From assembly GCA_021307315.1 (NCBI GenBank), contig JAJSPD010000026.1, forward strand, positions 310,001 through 374,000: a DNA stretch of 64,000 nucleotides. The letters are read 5' to 3'. This stretch comes from Bisporella sp. PMI_857 (Eukaryota; Ascomycota; Leotiomycetes; Helotiales; Helotiaceae). Below, piece after piece: positions 1-11,226 of the stretch. Numbering within the stretch: the first letter of the stretch is position 1; each line of letters begins with the position of its first letter. A program made the position numbers and the translations under genes. The notes beneath the pieces are model-generated. The model made no database searches, had not been told where the DNA came from, and saw only the letters and a program-made list of their open reading frames with translations.

Positions 1-1
1 G

Positions 2-181
2 GAACCTTCGTGCAGCGTCGGACGGGTTTATATGAAAGATGCGATCGTTTCCCCTGTCATCTTGCAGATATTGGAACAGATCAAGCATAGGAACGGCGAA
101 GAGATTACTCAAGACTTCGCAAAAGCGGAAGCTGACCCGAATGGTAAAACTCGGATTCCGTCGCAAATTATTCACGGATGA
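2..181 (+). CDS. possible 3' end of an unknown gene (partial)
   Basis: Frame 2 is open from the left edge to a TGA at 179-181 and gives 59 residues ending in ...RIPSQIIHG. The composition (charged, helix-like stretch QILEQIKHRNGEEITQDF) looks protein-like, but I recognise no family. An overlapping frame (39-293) is also open, so the choice rests on composition only. It could equally be chance. Confidence 0.25.
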   Translation, partial: EPSCSVGRVYMKDAIVSPVILQILEQIKHRNGEEITQDFAKAEADPNGKTRIPSQIIHG

Positions 182-1108
182 CGATGTCCATAGTATGCGG
201 CATGCAAGAGCGGCTGTCGACAGCTTGATTGCGGGGTACTATAATAAAGTTTCAGTTTTCGCGCTCATCTTTCTTTCATGTTTAATCTTTTAACTAGGTC
301 ATTCGACTTTTCTGTTAATCGGTCGCTCACTGCAATCTCGATTTCAGAATCGGCATTTTGCACTATTTTCTACTGAACAGACTGACTCCTTTCATCGCTT
401 AATCGGAGATATTACCTGCTATGTTGCTAGATGCACGTTCATATGCAGGTTCGAAGTCCCTGCTTCGGACGATGCATCGTTGCTATTCCGCAGGCGAGTT
501 TAACATGAAAAAGGAGCCGAGGGACAAGGGACCCCTGGCGGTGGCAGCCTATGCGTGATATATAGATTGGAAAACGCTAATATCCATGAAAAGCTAGGTT
601 CCAAAGAATTGTTGTGGCACTTAATAGGATAGCTTCATTTTCGCCTAATCAGGCTGCTTGTTCGGCATCTGGCTAAATCGCTAAATGAAAAATTTTAAGT
701 GTCCAGACTCATGATCCGATCAATTCTATTTTAAGATTCAATTATTTACTTTAGCCAATTGTTTACTTATGCTTATTTGAGAGATTTCATTTACAATTAA
801 TTGAAATGCAGCTTCGTTGCGTGCAACTGGTGTTTTTAACGACTTTCTCGATGCTTGGCTTGATGGACAGAATCTCATGGCTTTGGATACTGTTCGTATC
901 CCAAGATATGGCATCTGGAAGATCACAAGGTCGTATTTGTCTTTCGTTATCTACTACAAGAAGGAGTTTAGTCCCATGAGTAGAGATCGACAGATTGAGG
1001 ATATTGATGAAGTCAACTTTCAGTCTATCATCCCAAAAGCTCGAGAACGCTTAGTGAGGGCCATCAAATGCAGTTTTTATGCAAAACTTTACTAAATCCA
1101 TCAGGATC
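182..1108. other. intergenic, no convincing gene
   Basis: AT-rich around 680-800. An open frame at 817-1095 gives 92 residues with some protein-like stretches (FNDFLDAWLDGQNL) but has no recognisable domain and runs into the start of the next gene. It may be a relic or part of the 5' leader of the repeat precursor. Confidence 0.4.
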
Positions 1109-3338
1109 ATGATGCAGATTGTTCTCCTCCTATCGTCTCTCATTCCAGTCTGCTTTGGTGCAGCCATTCCTAATCCTCAAGAATGGGGCAGTCCGACTTC
1201 TTTGAGCTCACGTCCACAGCCAACATACACAATTGTCGTTCCATGCTTTCCTGGAGTTCCAAACTGCATCCCTACGACGCTCACTGTCGCAGCAAATGAT
1301 GCTGCCGAGGCTACAGTATTGGCTAGAGAGGCTGTTCCTCAGGATCCGATCAGTGTCACGCGGACCGTACTAATTCCAACCCCTGACAAGCCTACGACGA
1401 CATCAACTTCCAAGAAGCCTACTTCGACGAAGCCGACTTCAACGAAGACATCAAGCAAGACGACAGCTGTAACGACTTCTAAGAAACCGAGTTCGACCTC
1501 CACTAAAAAAACATCCACTTCAACTTCAAAAACACACTCCAAGCGCCAGGAACTCGGGAGCCCAAGTCGGACATTGCTGTTTCCTCTCCCGCCAACTCCT
1601 AAGCCTACTTCCACTAAAAAGACATCAACCTCTACGAAGAATACCCACTGGAGAAGGCAGGAGCTCGGTAGTCCAACACGTACAGTGCTACTTCCTACCG
1701 TTGCGCCACCTACATCGTCCAAGACATCAAGCTCAATTACGTCCAAAAAGACGTCCACGTCAACTAGCAAGCCGTCTTACACACATTGGTGGCGGCGACA
1801 GGAGCTCGGCAGCCCAACTCGAACAGTCCTCCTACCCACCCCGCCCGGACCCTTGCCTACAACGTCCGGCAAGCCCCCGATTTCGACAACGAAAAAGCCT
1901 GGCTTTCCTTGGCCTACACACTCATGGCCATGGTGGACTCCAAAACCAACAAGCTATCATACGGTGACCATCGTAAGTTATTCAATTCTTCGCCGAATCT
2001 AAGCACTCCACAGGCAGTGCCTTTTGCCATTCGTTATTGTACTCAACCAACCATGAAACACGCTTGCAGCGATTGTTGCCGTAAGGGAAGCAATTCGTCT
2101 TCGCCTCATCTAGGTGCTCATCTGTGTATTTACTTGCTGTTAAATTCCGAAGAGGCGATGGTGCGATTACTCGGTCAGAACGCAGTCACTAATAAAAACT
2201 TTGTATAGACGTCAACTGTTGGCCCACCATCTACTACACGCTCGACAATCACAACAGGCCCAGCTGGCACCACCCGATATACCAGCACTGGCGAAGGATC
2301 AACTAGAACGGTTTCAACGCCTTTGACAGTGCCAATTGACAAAAGACAAGAACTTGGCACTCCTTCTCGGACTCTCCTGTGGCCATGGCACCCTTGGCCA
2401 ACTCAAACCATCACGACCATATTCGTAACTATTACTCAAACAGTAAGTGAAGCTGGAATGGGATATCACCGAAGTGTACCTTCATTTTCAATGATTCAAA
2501 GGGACTCTTTTTACACAGAGGAGCTTTTCAAGAATGACTTGAACCAGCCGTCACTGACGTGTAGTATTATAGTACCTCCCACCTGGCCCAACCGCTCCTC
2601 CGTATTCGCCGACTCCCTCTAGGACCGATGATTATTACTCATCCACTTCCCGACAGCCGTCTTCTACCCTCCAGATAACTCTTGAGAATCGACAGGTGCT
2701 TGAGCAGCCAACTCGCACTGTTCTGCTGCCAACGACAATTGTCAGCATTAGTGATGTTTACATCACGAAAACAGGTAATCAGCCCTTAAGTTCATGGAAT
2801 TTTTAAAGAATGCTATGCAATCCTCCGGTCGAGTGAATAGCTCAACAATTCTCATTTTTCTTTGGTCCATGCTTAGAAATTCTCGTGATACACAACTACT
2901 ATTTAATGAAATCCCCAACTAACCCAAACCTCAGAATACGTGACAGCTACCACAGTCACAACAAAGCTCTCAACAGTGAAAGTCCCAACAACCCTCATAT
3001 CAGTCACTACCACCACAACCTGTACTGAAAAGCCAGTTCCCACGACCTGGGATAGCTCTCCCACCTACCCAGGAACCTCGCGTACAACATCCTATGGCGT
3101 CGACCCATCTTCGCGCACCGCCTCTGCAACCCTGATTGTCCCGAATGACAAGCGACAACAGATTGGTGGCCCTATTCCGTCTTTCACGATCCCGGAAAGC
3201 ATCTCATGGGTTGATGCTACGCCTATTCCGACAAGGACGTATGGGAAAAGGCAGAAATTAGAGACCCCAACAAGGAGCTTCACGATCGTCACACCGGTGA
3301 CGACTGGGAGAGAAGTCACTGTTTACAGAGATATGTAA
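1109..3338 (+). CDS. secreted Kex2-type repeat peptide precursor (novel)
   Basis: Predicted 567-aa secreted protein of four exons: 1109-1972, 2209-2442, 2573-2774 and 2935-3338. Introns start GTAAGT, GTAAGT and GTAATC and end in TAG, TAG and CAG; all joins keep frame. The N-terminus MMQIVLLLSSLIPVCFGA is a clear signal peptide; an in-frame ATG at 1079 would only add ten residues. The body is Ser/Thr/Lys/Pro-rich (TSTSKKPTSTK type) and carries seven copies of a block near QELGSPTRTVLLP. Six copies directly follow KR or RR and one follows NR. Two weaker, degenerate versions lie near the N-terminus (QEWGSPTSL; VTRTVLIPTP). Fungal Kex2 cuts after KR/RR, so the layout matches Kex2-processed repeat proteins and fungal RiPP precursors. 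Release of peptides starting with Gln (possible pyroglutamate) is inference. No UstYa-type (DUF3328) gene is visible nearby, which argues against a classical ustiloxin-like RiPP cluster. A structural wall protein with decorative repeats is the alternative. Confidence 0.75.
1541..3290 (+). repeat. seven-copy KR/RR-QELG..P(T/S)RT peptide block
   Basis: The basic pair before each copy lies at 1541-1546 (KR), 1652-1657 (RR), 1793-1798 (RR), 2341-2346 (KR), 2687-2692 (NR, degenerate), 3150-3155 (KR) and 3246-3251 (KR). The residue after the pair is always Gln. Copies 2 and 3 are identical over RRQELGSPTRTVLLPT; copies 1 and 4 differ by conservative changes; copies 6 and 7 have drifted in the second half (SFTI). 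Spacers range from about 25 to over 100 residues and are low-complexity, unlike the short regular spacers of many RiPP precursors. The blocks are spread over four exons, so the array is old and not a fresh tandem duplication. Confidence 0.8.
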
Positions 3339-5012
3339 GACTCTGAGGAAGATACCCGGTGGTCATTTATGATATTGGATTGGATTTAGTACTTCCCTGA
3401 TAGTAGATGTTATGGAACAATGCCGAAGAGTTCAGGAGCAAGAGAATACTTGAAAAGTAGGGCAGATTAGCGGCCGGAACTTGTTAACAACGCGCTTATT
3501 TCTTGAAGCCGATGGCGAAAGTCATCACATCGTGCACTGTCTTGTTCATTGACAGGTGTCTGAGATTTCACATCATCCGAATAACCCTTCCCTTGGTGAA
3601 AAAAAAAAAAAAAAAAAAAAAAAAAAGGTTCGATTGGGAAGCGATATGCACAGGGAAGGACCAAGCAATTTTGTTCCATTACTCACGTCGATCCTAAATC
3701 GTCTGATCGGTTGTGGGGTATAAGCTTTTCCCCGGAAAATTTCGCCGTCTTGGTAGTCCCAAAATAACTCGAACACTATGGGTAAATGCCGCTGGCAAGG
3801 AGAGACAGCCTATCGGCACTTTCTGCCAATATCCTGTGCTGTAACCCCCTCCTCCTACTTACCACACTCACTACTGCATGGGATGAATGTGCATCGGCAT
3901 GCCTCCGATTCTAGACTCGGCTCGTCATGCGGTTTTGCTATGGCATCACTTTCCACTTCTGGCGTAAGCAGCATCTGTTCCTGCCAAACTTCGGATGGTG
4001 CGGTGCGGCTTAAATTTTGGACAAAGGTTGGTCAGATGTAAAAATGGAGATCGAGATGGGCCTTGAAATAGCTATTTGATTGGCCGGTTTGGTATGTAAA
4101 CACTGGCTGCTACAAAGTTTTTTTTTTCTCTTGATGCCGCCTTGGAAACTAGAAGATGCGTTCAAAATTTATCTAGATATCGGACTTAGCGCTTACCAGG
4201 GCTTCCACATGCTAATATCTCAATACCCTGCCACAAGTCCGCGATCGCATTAGAGCCTGGATATCGGTGCCCCGATGGCACCCCTTATTTTTCGATTTTC
4301 CAAAGCGTGAAGCTGCAATCATGTGACACTGTTGTGCCCGTCCAAGGCTTTTGACACCTTCATTATCCTAAATTCACAATGACAGTATCATGAATTCTTC
4401 CAAAAAGCATGTTCTATATAGCGTGTGTTTCGTAGAGAGCTGTACTAAATCTTCTTCGCACCACTCAGATTCATCTCAACCTCATGCCTTCAGCTGTTTT
4501 GACAAGATAGCCTTAGAGTCTATTTCAACAGTCATCCAAAGGGCAAGGTCTTCGAGGAATGCCGCAACGAGGAAATCTGAAAACGCTAACTGGAATGGCT
4601 CAGGCCGAGTGCCGTTAATTTCTATGTCAAAAGGCAAGTTCAACAAATACTGTGGTTGAAGCGTAACCCTGTCGGGATACATTTCGGGTATTTACCACTC
4701 TCGGAAACCCATTTCCAAGCGGGGCGTTAGTAGACTGCTATGTAAATGCTCTCCCTGCGATATGATGAAGGCGGTGGATAGACAAGGCCTTCCGAGAAGC
4801 AAGTTCCTAGCGAATTTTGAGTCCATGGTGAGGGAATATATTCCTTTTCAAGGCGAGGTGTTTAATGGGAACAAGCTAGAGCCAGATGTCGGAGACTGGG
4901 TCGGGTAGGAAATATAAGGACTGATAAGGGGCGTTAAGTACAGTGTTGACAATTGAGATCTTATATTCTGAGGCATTAAAACTCTCTGAAAGTGCAACGT
5001 GCTACAATATAC
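3339..5012. other. intergenic with 28-A tract, no convincing gene
   Basis: A run of 28 A lies at 3599-3626. On the minus strand the DNA on both sides looks coding: toward 3778 a frame reads FELFWDYQDGEIFRGKAY and ends at a GTGAGT donor near 3690; after the T-run and CACCAAG a frame reads GYSDDVKSQTPVNEQ and stops at 3467. The T-run would then be an intron polypyrimidine tract, but the splice phases do not match, so I do not call a gene. The 3778-5012 part shows only short, unremarkable frames. Confidence 0.4.
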
Positions 5013-7475
5013 TCATTGAAAATAGCTCAAATGAGACTCCTCCATGTGCGTATAACATCCGCTACTTGCTTCAAACGTTTCCATGCAAAACCAACAAATG
5101 TGAGTCTTGCATTGAACACACTCCATATGATTGCATCCAAAACTTTTCTCGATATCAACATTGCATTTTGGACAAGAGCGTACGTCATTTTCGACTTTCC
5201 ATTTTCGGAAAGCCTTCGTTCCTTCAGAGCTAAGGTCCTTGTATTCCGCGCATGTCAATCCCTCGTGGGCTATGACGTTACATGCTATACACGCGACTGT
5301 CAAGCAGGATGGACAGAAGAATTGAGCCCCCTCTGTAGTTGGACGATATATTTGAGGGCAGTCTGGAGTTGGGCAATACTTAAACTCAAGGGGCTGACTC
5401 CGGATGTGAGACTCGAAAGAGGAGCTCAGAAGATCCTCAAGAGCAGAGTGAGATAGCAGATCTCTCAGCTCAGTCAGGGTAAATATATGGGTACAAGTGC
5501 CATTGTCACCTAGACATCTCAAGGGCACATTCGCGGAAGAACACATGTGATGGAAGCAATCTTTGCAATATATGTGTTTGCAAGAAAACTTCACTGGCTC
5601 GGAGGGTTCTTCGCTCCAGCATATGGGGCATTTTTCACTATCTAGCGTGCTATCGCTCTGTACTTGATCATCGTCGCCATCATCATGCAGGAGGAGTAAA
5701 GCTTCTTGGTAATGTTCTGGCGAACCTCGAATGGTGATTGTTTTAGGCTGGCTCGAAATACTAAGGATAGCTGCGTCTGTAAATCTGCTTTTGATGCGCT
5801 TCCAGCCACCCCTCAATGCCACCTTCATAAGATTCGGGTCTAGGACAATTGTGTTGTCGGCCCACTTCATGGCTCGAACCCTCGAAGATAAGATGGCTGC
5901 TACTTCTTTCTGCCTGCTTGGTTGGCCACCGTACATTAGTATTGCTGACCTGCGGATGTCGCGATGAAGGTACATTTGATGGCTTGCAGATAATTGTTTT
6001 AAGACGACAAGTGTCTCAGGAGAGTTGAACGAATCATCCCAGACAGGGGAATCTCCGTCCATCACAACTATTCCAGCGAGAAGTGTTTCCAGCTTTGTTT
6101 TTGCCTCAGCTGCCTTTCTCAAGTCTTCTCCGAAAATACGAATTGTAAAATATAATTTGTTTTGATCGCTTGGCTGATATACCTTAAGATGTATGTGGCC
6201 AGTATACCATATTTCCTCCTTCATCTGATCAATACTAGGCTCTAGAGCGCGATAAATATTGGAAAGGACATTATATTTGACCGAAATGATATGGGTCAGA
6301 AATATCTTAGCGTTCCCGAGCTCTGGTAGCTTATTTCCAGTCAGAGCCTTTACTGCCTCGCCTGCACGAAGCCTGTCGAGGAATGTCGCCATAGCTTTTG
6401 CCTTGACGCCTGTTGCATTCGGATAACACTCGAAAGACTGCAAATCCCCAATCCCCCGCAGACGATCCTCTACTATTTTAGCTGCTTGCTCATTGGACAA
6501 GTTGTAGGATAAAGGACCTAAAACGATTTTGGAAGGCGACAATGGCCCACGCAGAATACGGCGAAAATGTGACGCGTTTGTATCGGCATCGAGGTTGCCA
6601 ACTTGGACAGACCAGATCAAAGGGGCATTGGCCCTCCGAAATGCTCTGTAATTAGTGGGATTCTGGACGGAGCACTGGATGTTACGGCCTAGGATTTTTC
6701 TCGCCCGTTTTAATGCATCTTCCGCCTGTTGTGCACTCGAAGAAGAATTGTAGTGCAACCAAGCCACACGAGAAGGTCTGTACCAGCTGCAACTGACAAT
6801 GCCCATTTGGATTTTATTATGTGCCTGTGTTGTTGCAGCATAATTATGTATAACCTTAGCTGACAGCTGACCACGTTTGACCTTTCCAGTTTCGGCGTCA
6901 AGCCTCTTAACTAAGTTAGTGGCAAAGCTGGGATCCTTAACTCTGATCTCTGCCACCGTTTTGTTGGAGTCTAAAATTTTGACCTGAATATTGGTTTCAT
7001 GTACTAGAAGCCCATATTCCGCGAGAAGGGTTTTTATAGAACTAGATTGCGCATAATCCGGCAGCCCTGTGATGCGAGCCGATGAATACTCGTAATCTAG
7101 TTCGACAGACGCTACTTCACCTCCCACAGTGAAGGTAACACTGGCACCCTTCAAGCTTTTGGTCCAGGTCTGATCCGCGGCAACGGTGGCTTTTGTAGAC
7201 TCCAAAAGCTAGTTTCTTTTAAGTCAATGTTCATGGTGGCTTAACTATGAGATACTTACACCTTGGAAAGATTTTCGAGAATTAGTATCCGGAACTGCTT
7301 CACTTATTACTGTAGGAGTGAAGGGAAGTGCATCGGGCTTGAGGTCAAACACCGCAGGAGGCTTCCGCCAACTGCCCGCCGCATCAAGGTTGGTAGTCCT
7401 CTGGTTAGGATGAAAAAATCTGCACTCGTCACCACGAGCACAGCGACCCTGCGCAAAAAATCTGCAGGCAATCAT
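5013..7475 (-). CDS. CCCH finger + RBR (RING-IBR-RING) E3 ubiquitin ligase
   Basis: Two exons, 7475-7260 and 7208-5013 (intron 7259-7209, GTAAGT...TAG, phase 0), give about 803 aa. An in-frame ATG at 7517 would add 14 residues; I prefer 7475 because the finger then starts at once (MIACRFFAQGRC). Order: a CCCH zinc finger (C-x7-C-x5-C-x3-H), a disordered linker, RRM/KH-like segments (ARITGLPDYAQ; WSVQVGNLDAD), then the RBR module in the last 200 residues. RING1 starts CPICWSEEP, the IBR contains YCPTPDCPQIY, and RING2 reads CPKCNVDIEKSFGCNHMEC. The Cys in GCNHM matches the catalytic Cys of HHARI-type RBR ligases, so it should be active by the RING/HECT-hybrid mechanism. The CCCH and RRM-like parts suggest RNA binding (inference). 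Confidence 0.85.
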
Positions 7476-7517
7476 TTTAAGTTGTACGCAATTCCCTTTC
7501 ACTAGGGTGATGGTCAA

Positions 7518-7974
7518 AGTTTTCCAGCGGCTTTCATTTGCAAGGCTGAGGTGTTAACGGCCTTGGTAACACAAGCAAGGGTTGTTCGTTAGCTGCATGC
7601 AATATCATTGGCGGGAATGCACCAGCTAATACGTGCTTCAAAAGTCTTATAGCTTGGAGATATTGAGCACATATTGTCTTAATTTGAAGATCTTACGTAT
7701 GCTTGACCGAATTGGCAAATACAGATTTACTATTAATCATACCTATAACTCCTTTTGATATGGTTGTATTTAATTCAGTCAATACTGTTTGTTCAAGATT
7801 CAAATGATTTGATGCTCTGCTTCACGTTTGTCTCTCCTGATGACATTTCTGAGCATATTAAAAGTAATATTATTCAAGTATTGTTTCAAAGCTTCAACAC
7901 CATACCGAAATATTGATTGATCATGTCCCACCACAAAATTTTGCACACTTGACGAACCACTACAGAGACGAGAA
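7518..7974. other. intergenic between convergent or tandem minus-strand genes
   Basis: AT-rich spacer between the 5' end of the RBR gene and the 3' end of the CFEM receptor gene, both on the minus strand. It must hold the RBR promoter; no clear motif stands out. Confidence 0.5.
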
Positions 7975-9852
7975 TCACTCCCTCCCCATCCCAACATCCT
8001 CAAAAGCAACTCCGTCCTTAGTTATATTCTCACTTCCATTCGTCCCACCGCTCATATCCTCTCTCACCTTGGAATTCGTCGTTTTCTGGATCCTCAGTTG
8101 TCTTCCATCTTCCGCTTCCCACCTATCATCCTGCCTATTCAGCAACTCTATCTCGTACTTGTTCCCGCTCCAAATATGCCCCGATATCTTAGAGTCAATT
8201 TTCGGACGCCACGAGGAGCTATTTGAAGGGTAAGATTTGTTACTGCTATGTATCGAAGGCGCAAAGAGACCTGGGATGTATTTGGTGAGGAGGGGACGGA
8301 GGACCATCAGGCAGGCGCAAATTATGGCGGTGTAGACTTCGATTATAGACCAGATTACTACGTCGACATTTGACCCTGGCAGCTTGGTTAGCATGATTGA
8401 GGAAGATGAAGGGATGGGATCGGTGGGGATATACATGTGGCATCGAGGGCATTACTACTGAATGCTACTATATATTTGAGGCGAACCATGCTCGTGACAC
8501 ACGCACTAGAATGCAAGATCAGTATTTTCTCACTGAGGTTGAAAGGCTACCTACAAAGATCCTAATGCAAACATAAAAATCAATGCAATTCTTTTCTTCA
8601 GGCTCAAGTTCAAGCTTCTTAGTACTGGTACCGGCAAGAGGATGATGACAATATCCTCCACAATACTGAATCCGGCACCTGAGAATACAAGTCCAGTAAA
8701 GCTCACACATTGGCCTGTTACTCGGCGATCCCAAACTGCATTGACAGGTACGCATTGGAAAGTCACAGCAATGAAGTAGGAAAACGCACGGGCGCCGATC
8801 CAGGCCATGAGGATCTTGGTCCAGAGACGGAAACGTGGGTCGGGAAAGATCCGTAGGTAGAAGAAGAGGATGGAGATTTTCGCATTGTTCTGGACTATGA
8901 CATAGAACAGTTGAGAAACGTAATATGTCTGGTCAGATTAGTTGTGTCCGCAATGCTATTTTGGAATAATAATAGTGTACCTTTAACAGGGTTTGCACGT
9001 TTATTGGAGGGACGTCCCAAGCGTGGGCACCAAAGCCTTTGGTAGCATCTATTCAATCTTAGTTTCAATTCGATTAAGTAGAGATAGTATCGATGCATAC
9101 TTATGATAGGAAGAATAGTCATCGCAATCATCACGATCTAAAAAATAGTGTGAGCGATTGGCATTCTTTGAAGCATCTAACACTTATGTATCACGACTAA
9201 AGAACCCCCCCATCCTAAATTTGTAAAATAGGAACACTGGTGCTGGACATGAGGATATAACCAAATGCTGCATATTAATTCATGACCTCCAAACCTAAAG
9301 GTCATGGTTTCTAATAGAATACTTACTCCGGACGCAAGGATAAACCAATCATCAACCCATATTCGGGATAGCTTGTATCGCGAGAACAGCCGTAAAGCAA
9401 TTGTCGGAAATGTAAGGGCTGATATAATGATTGTGGTTCGAATAAGCTCGGCGCTACGTGAAGGCTGCGGCACTCCATTACATATGAGATTCTGGGAAAC
9501 AGATGCAGATGCTGTATGCTGTCAGAATTGACGCTAAAACCACAGGTTGAAGAGCGAACTCAATTGTTCGGTCACGTTGCATTTGTGTTGCACGCAAGCG
9601 AAGAGTTCGGCCTGCAGAGTTATATTAGTGCAAAGACAGTTTCTCATATCTGTTGGTGCGCACAGCGCGGCTTTCAGGAGTCGCGCTGAACACTGTATCT
9701 GGTGATTTCAGCTCGTCAGCATGCCATAACTTGGATGCGGCACTCACAGTACAACCCGGAAGCTGTGCAACAACCTCGTTTAGATTGGGCTCAGATTGAG
9801 CGCTAATAGTATTGAACAGAAATGCGATCATTAGCAGCCATAAACATGCCAT
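7975..9852 (-). CDS. CFEM-domain, Pth11-like seven-helix membrane protein
   Basis: Many small exons, joined by hand: 9852-9748, 9692 to about 9540, about 9500-9327, 9137-9101, 9048-8981, 8928-8555, 8505-8435 and 8375-7975. All joins keep frame except the second intron, whose donor is uncertain (GTTCGC or GTGACC). Signal peptide MACLWLLMIAFLFNTISA, then a CFEM domain: LPGCT, LCAPTDMRNCLCTN, FACVQHKC and NLICNGVP give the spaced Cys pattern. The membrane part has the marks of the fungal rhodopsin-like/Pth11 family: RLFSRYKLSRIWVDDWFIL, GFGAHAWDVPP, the Q-N-KISILFFYLRIF helix, GSFACVTSMVRLKYI and NVDVVIWSIIE. The cytoplasmic tail is about 100 residues, hydrophilic. Pth11 of Magnaporthe is a CFEM GPCR-like sensor of surface cues; a sensing role here is inference. 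I see no inactivating change, so the gene looks intact despite being hard to predict. Confidence 0.8.
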
Positions 9853-11226
9853 ATTAACGGCTGATGCATTTCAAATGCAGTACAAAAATGAAGGCCCACT
9901 GGGGAGTTCAAGATGTAGAAATTAGACTATAGAACAATTCGCTTGGTGGTGTTGTGATAAAAGAGGCTTGTAGACAAAAGCAGCTCCGCGCAGATCAGCT
10001 ATGTTATAAATATAGCTTAATCATCTGAGGACTTAAAGGTCAATTTATTACTGTGACACACAAGTTAGTGGAATGAGGCAATCCAAGTTACGCAATTAAG
10101 AAATTCTGGTGATTCATTGGTCTCTGCATGTTCTATCCCGATCTTAGGCGATTCTGTGCATCTTGTGCGCCTAGGATGGTAAATCCCTGCCATATATGAA
10201 TGACGAACCTCTGCCCGCCCGCCCGTCGTTTTCCCTAACAGTTTATCGCCAAGGCGGGGGTAGTTGTTAGGACATTAACAATCATAGCTAGAGCAAATAA
10301 TGCTATAATTACCCTAAGCCGTCAGTCTCTGCTGGAGAAGCAAAGAGAATGGATTCTCTTAAAGTATAGATTTTCCCTTTCCCGCTTCAAAAACAAGAAC
10401 ACGAAAGATATAAACACCCATAGATTTGTTGCTTATGTTCATCTTTAGAATGCCAATGACCTATTACATTGTATTCAAAAATGAGACGGCTAGTTTTCAA
10501 ACCTTATACGGAAACAAACTTAGGCAAACAATGCTACCCGTTTCGGGATGCATTCAATGGCACACAGGAATGAAAAATATGATTGTTTGAGCGTTTTTCT
10601 GCTTATACGAGGTACTGAAGTGAGCACTACGGCATAAGTCCTTCAATTTGAATCGCTACCTTGGAAACGACGTGATAGCAAAGCATCCTGCAATCTCTGT
10701 ATCAACCCCACATCACTATAGCTCCTAAGGTGGTCTACAGATGGTGATTTCGTGAGATTTCAAGGTATTATTCCGGACCGATAGTGTCCTGGCGAATCCA
10801 GACACACTGAAATCTGGTAACCAATCGTCAATAACCTATTGACACACACTAACCTGACCAATTTCCTTCCTCTTACACTTTTCTTCAACATAAGAACCAG
10901 TGATCCTGCAGTTCTATATATCAAATTTGACGGAGAATGCAAATTGGTAACGCAATCATGCCCAAGTAGCGCTCCAGAACTTCTACATGAAAGGTGAGAG
11001 CTCGAGCGTCCGCTGGGCAAAGTCCACAGGAAAGTTGAAGTTTGCTCCACATCCAGTAGAGGGATATTATTTATGGATGGGACTACTCGGCCTAAAGAGA
11101 CATATATTAAATATAGGTTTGAAGAAAAGTCTTGTCATTAGTGAGATCGTCCAAACCCTATCCTGAATCCTTTCATCTAGCTTGATAAAATGGCTATTTA
11201 GACAGTCTACTTGTGAGCGAAGAGCA
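9853..11226. other. intergenic, nothing recognised
   Basis: Contains the upstream region of the CFEM receptor gene and the 3' flank of the NACHT gene. Open frames (for example 10760-11050) are short and low in protein character. A pyrimidine/GC patch near 10210-10260 (cccgcccgcccgtcg) stands out only by composition. Confidence 0.45.

Noticed and set aside
817..1095. 92-residue open frame overlapping the start of the repeat precursor
   Set aside because: Protein-like in part (FNDFLDAWLDGQ), but no domain, and the overlapping start with signal peptide is far stronger.
1339..1770. Long minus-strand frame rich in Val/Asp inside the precursor gene
   Set aside because: Shadow of the Ser/Thr-rich plus-strand repeats.
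3467..3776. Minus-strand gene with poly-T intron
   Set aside because: Donor phase 0 and acceptor phase 1 do not fit, and no upstream exons join in frame.
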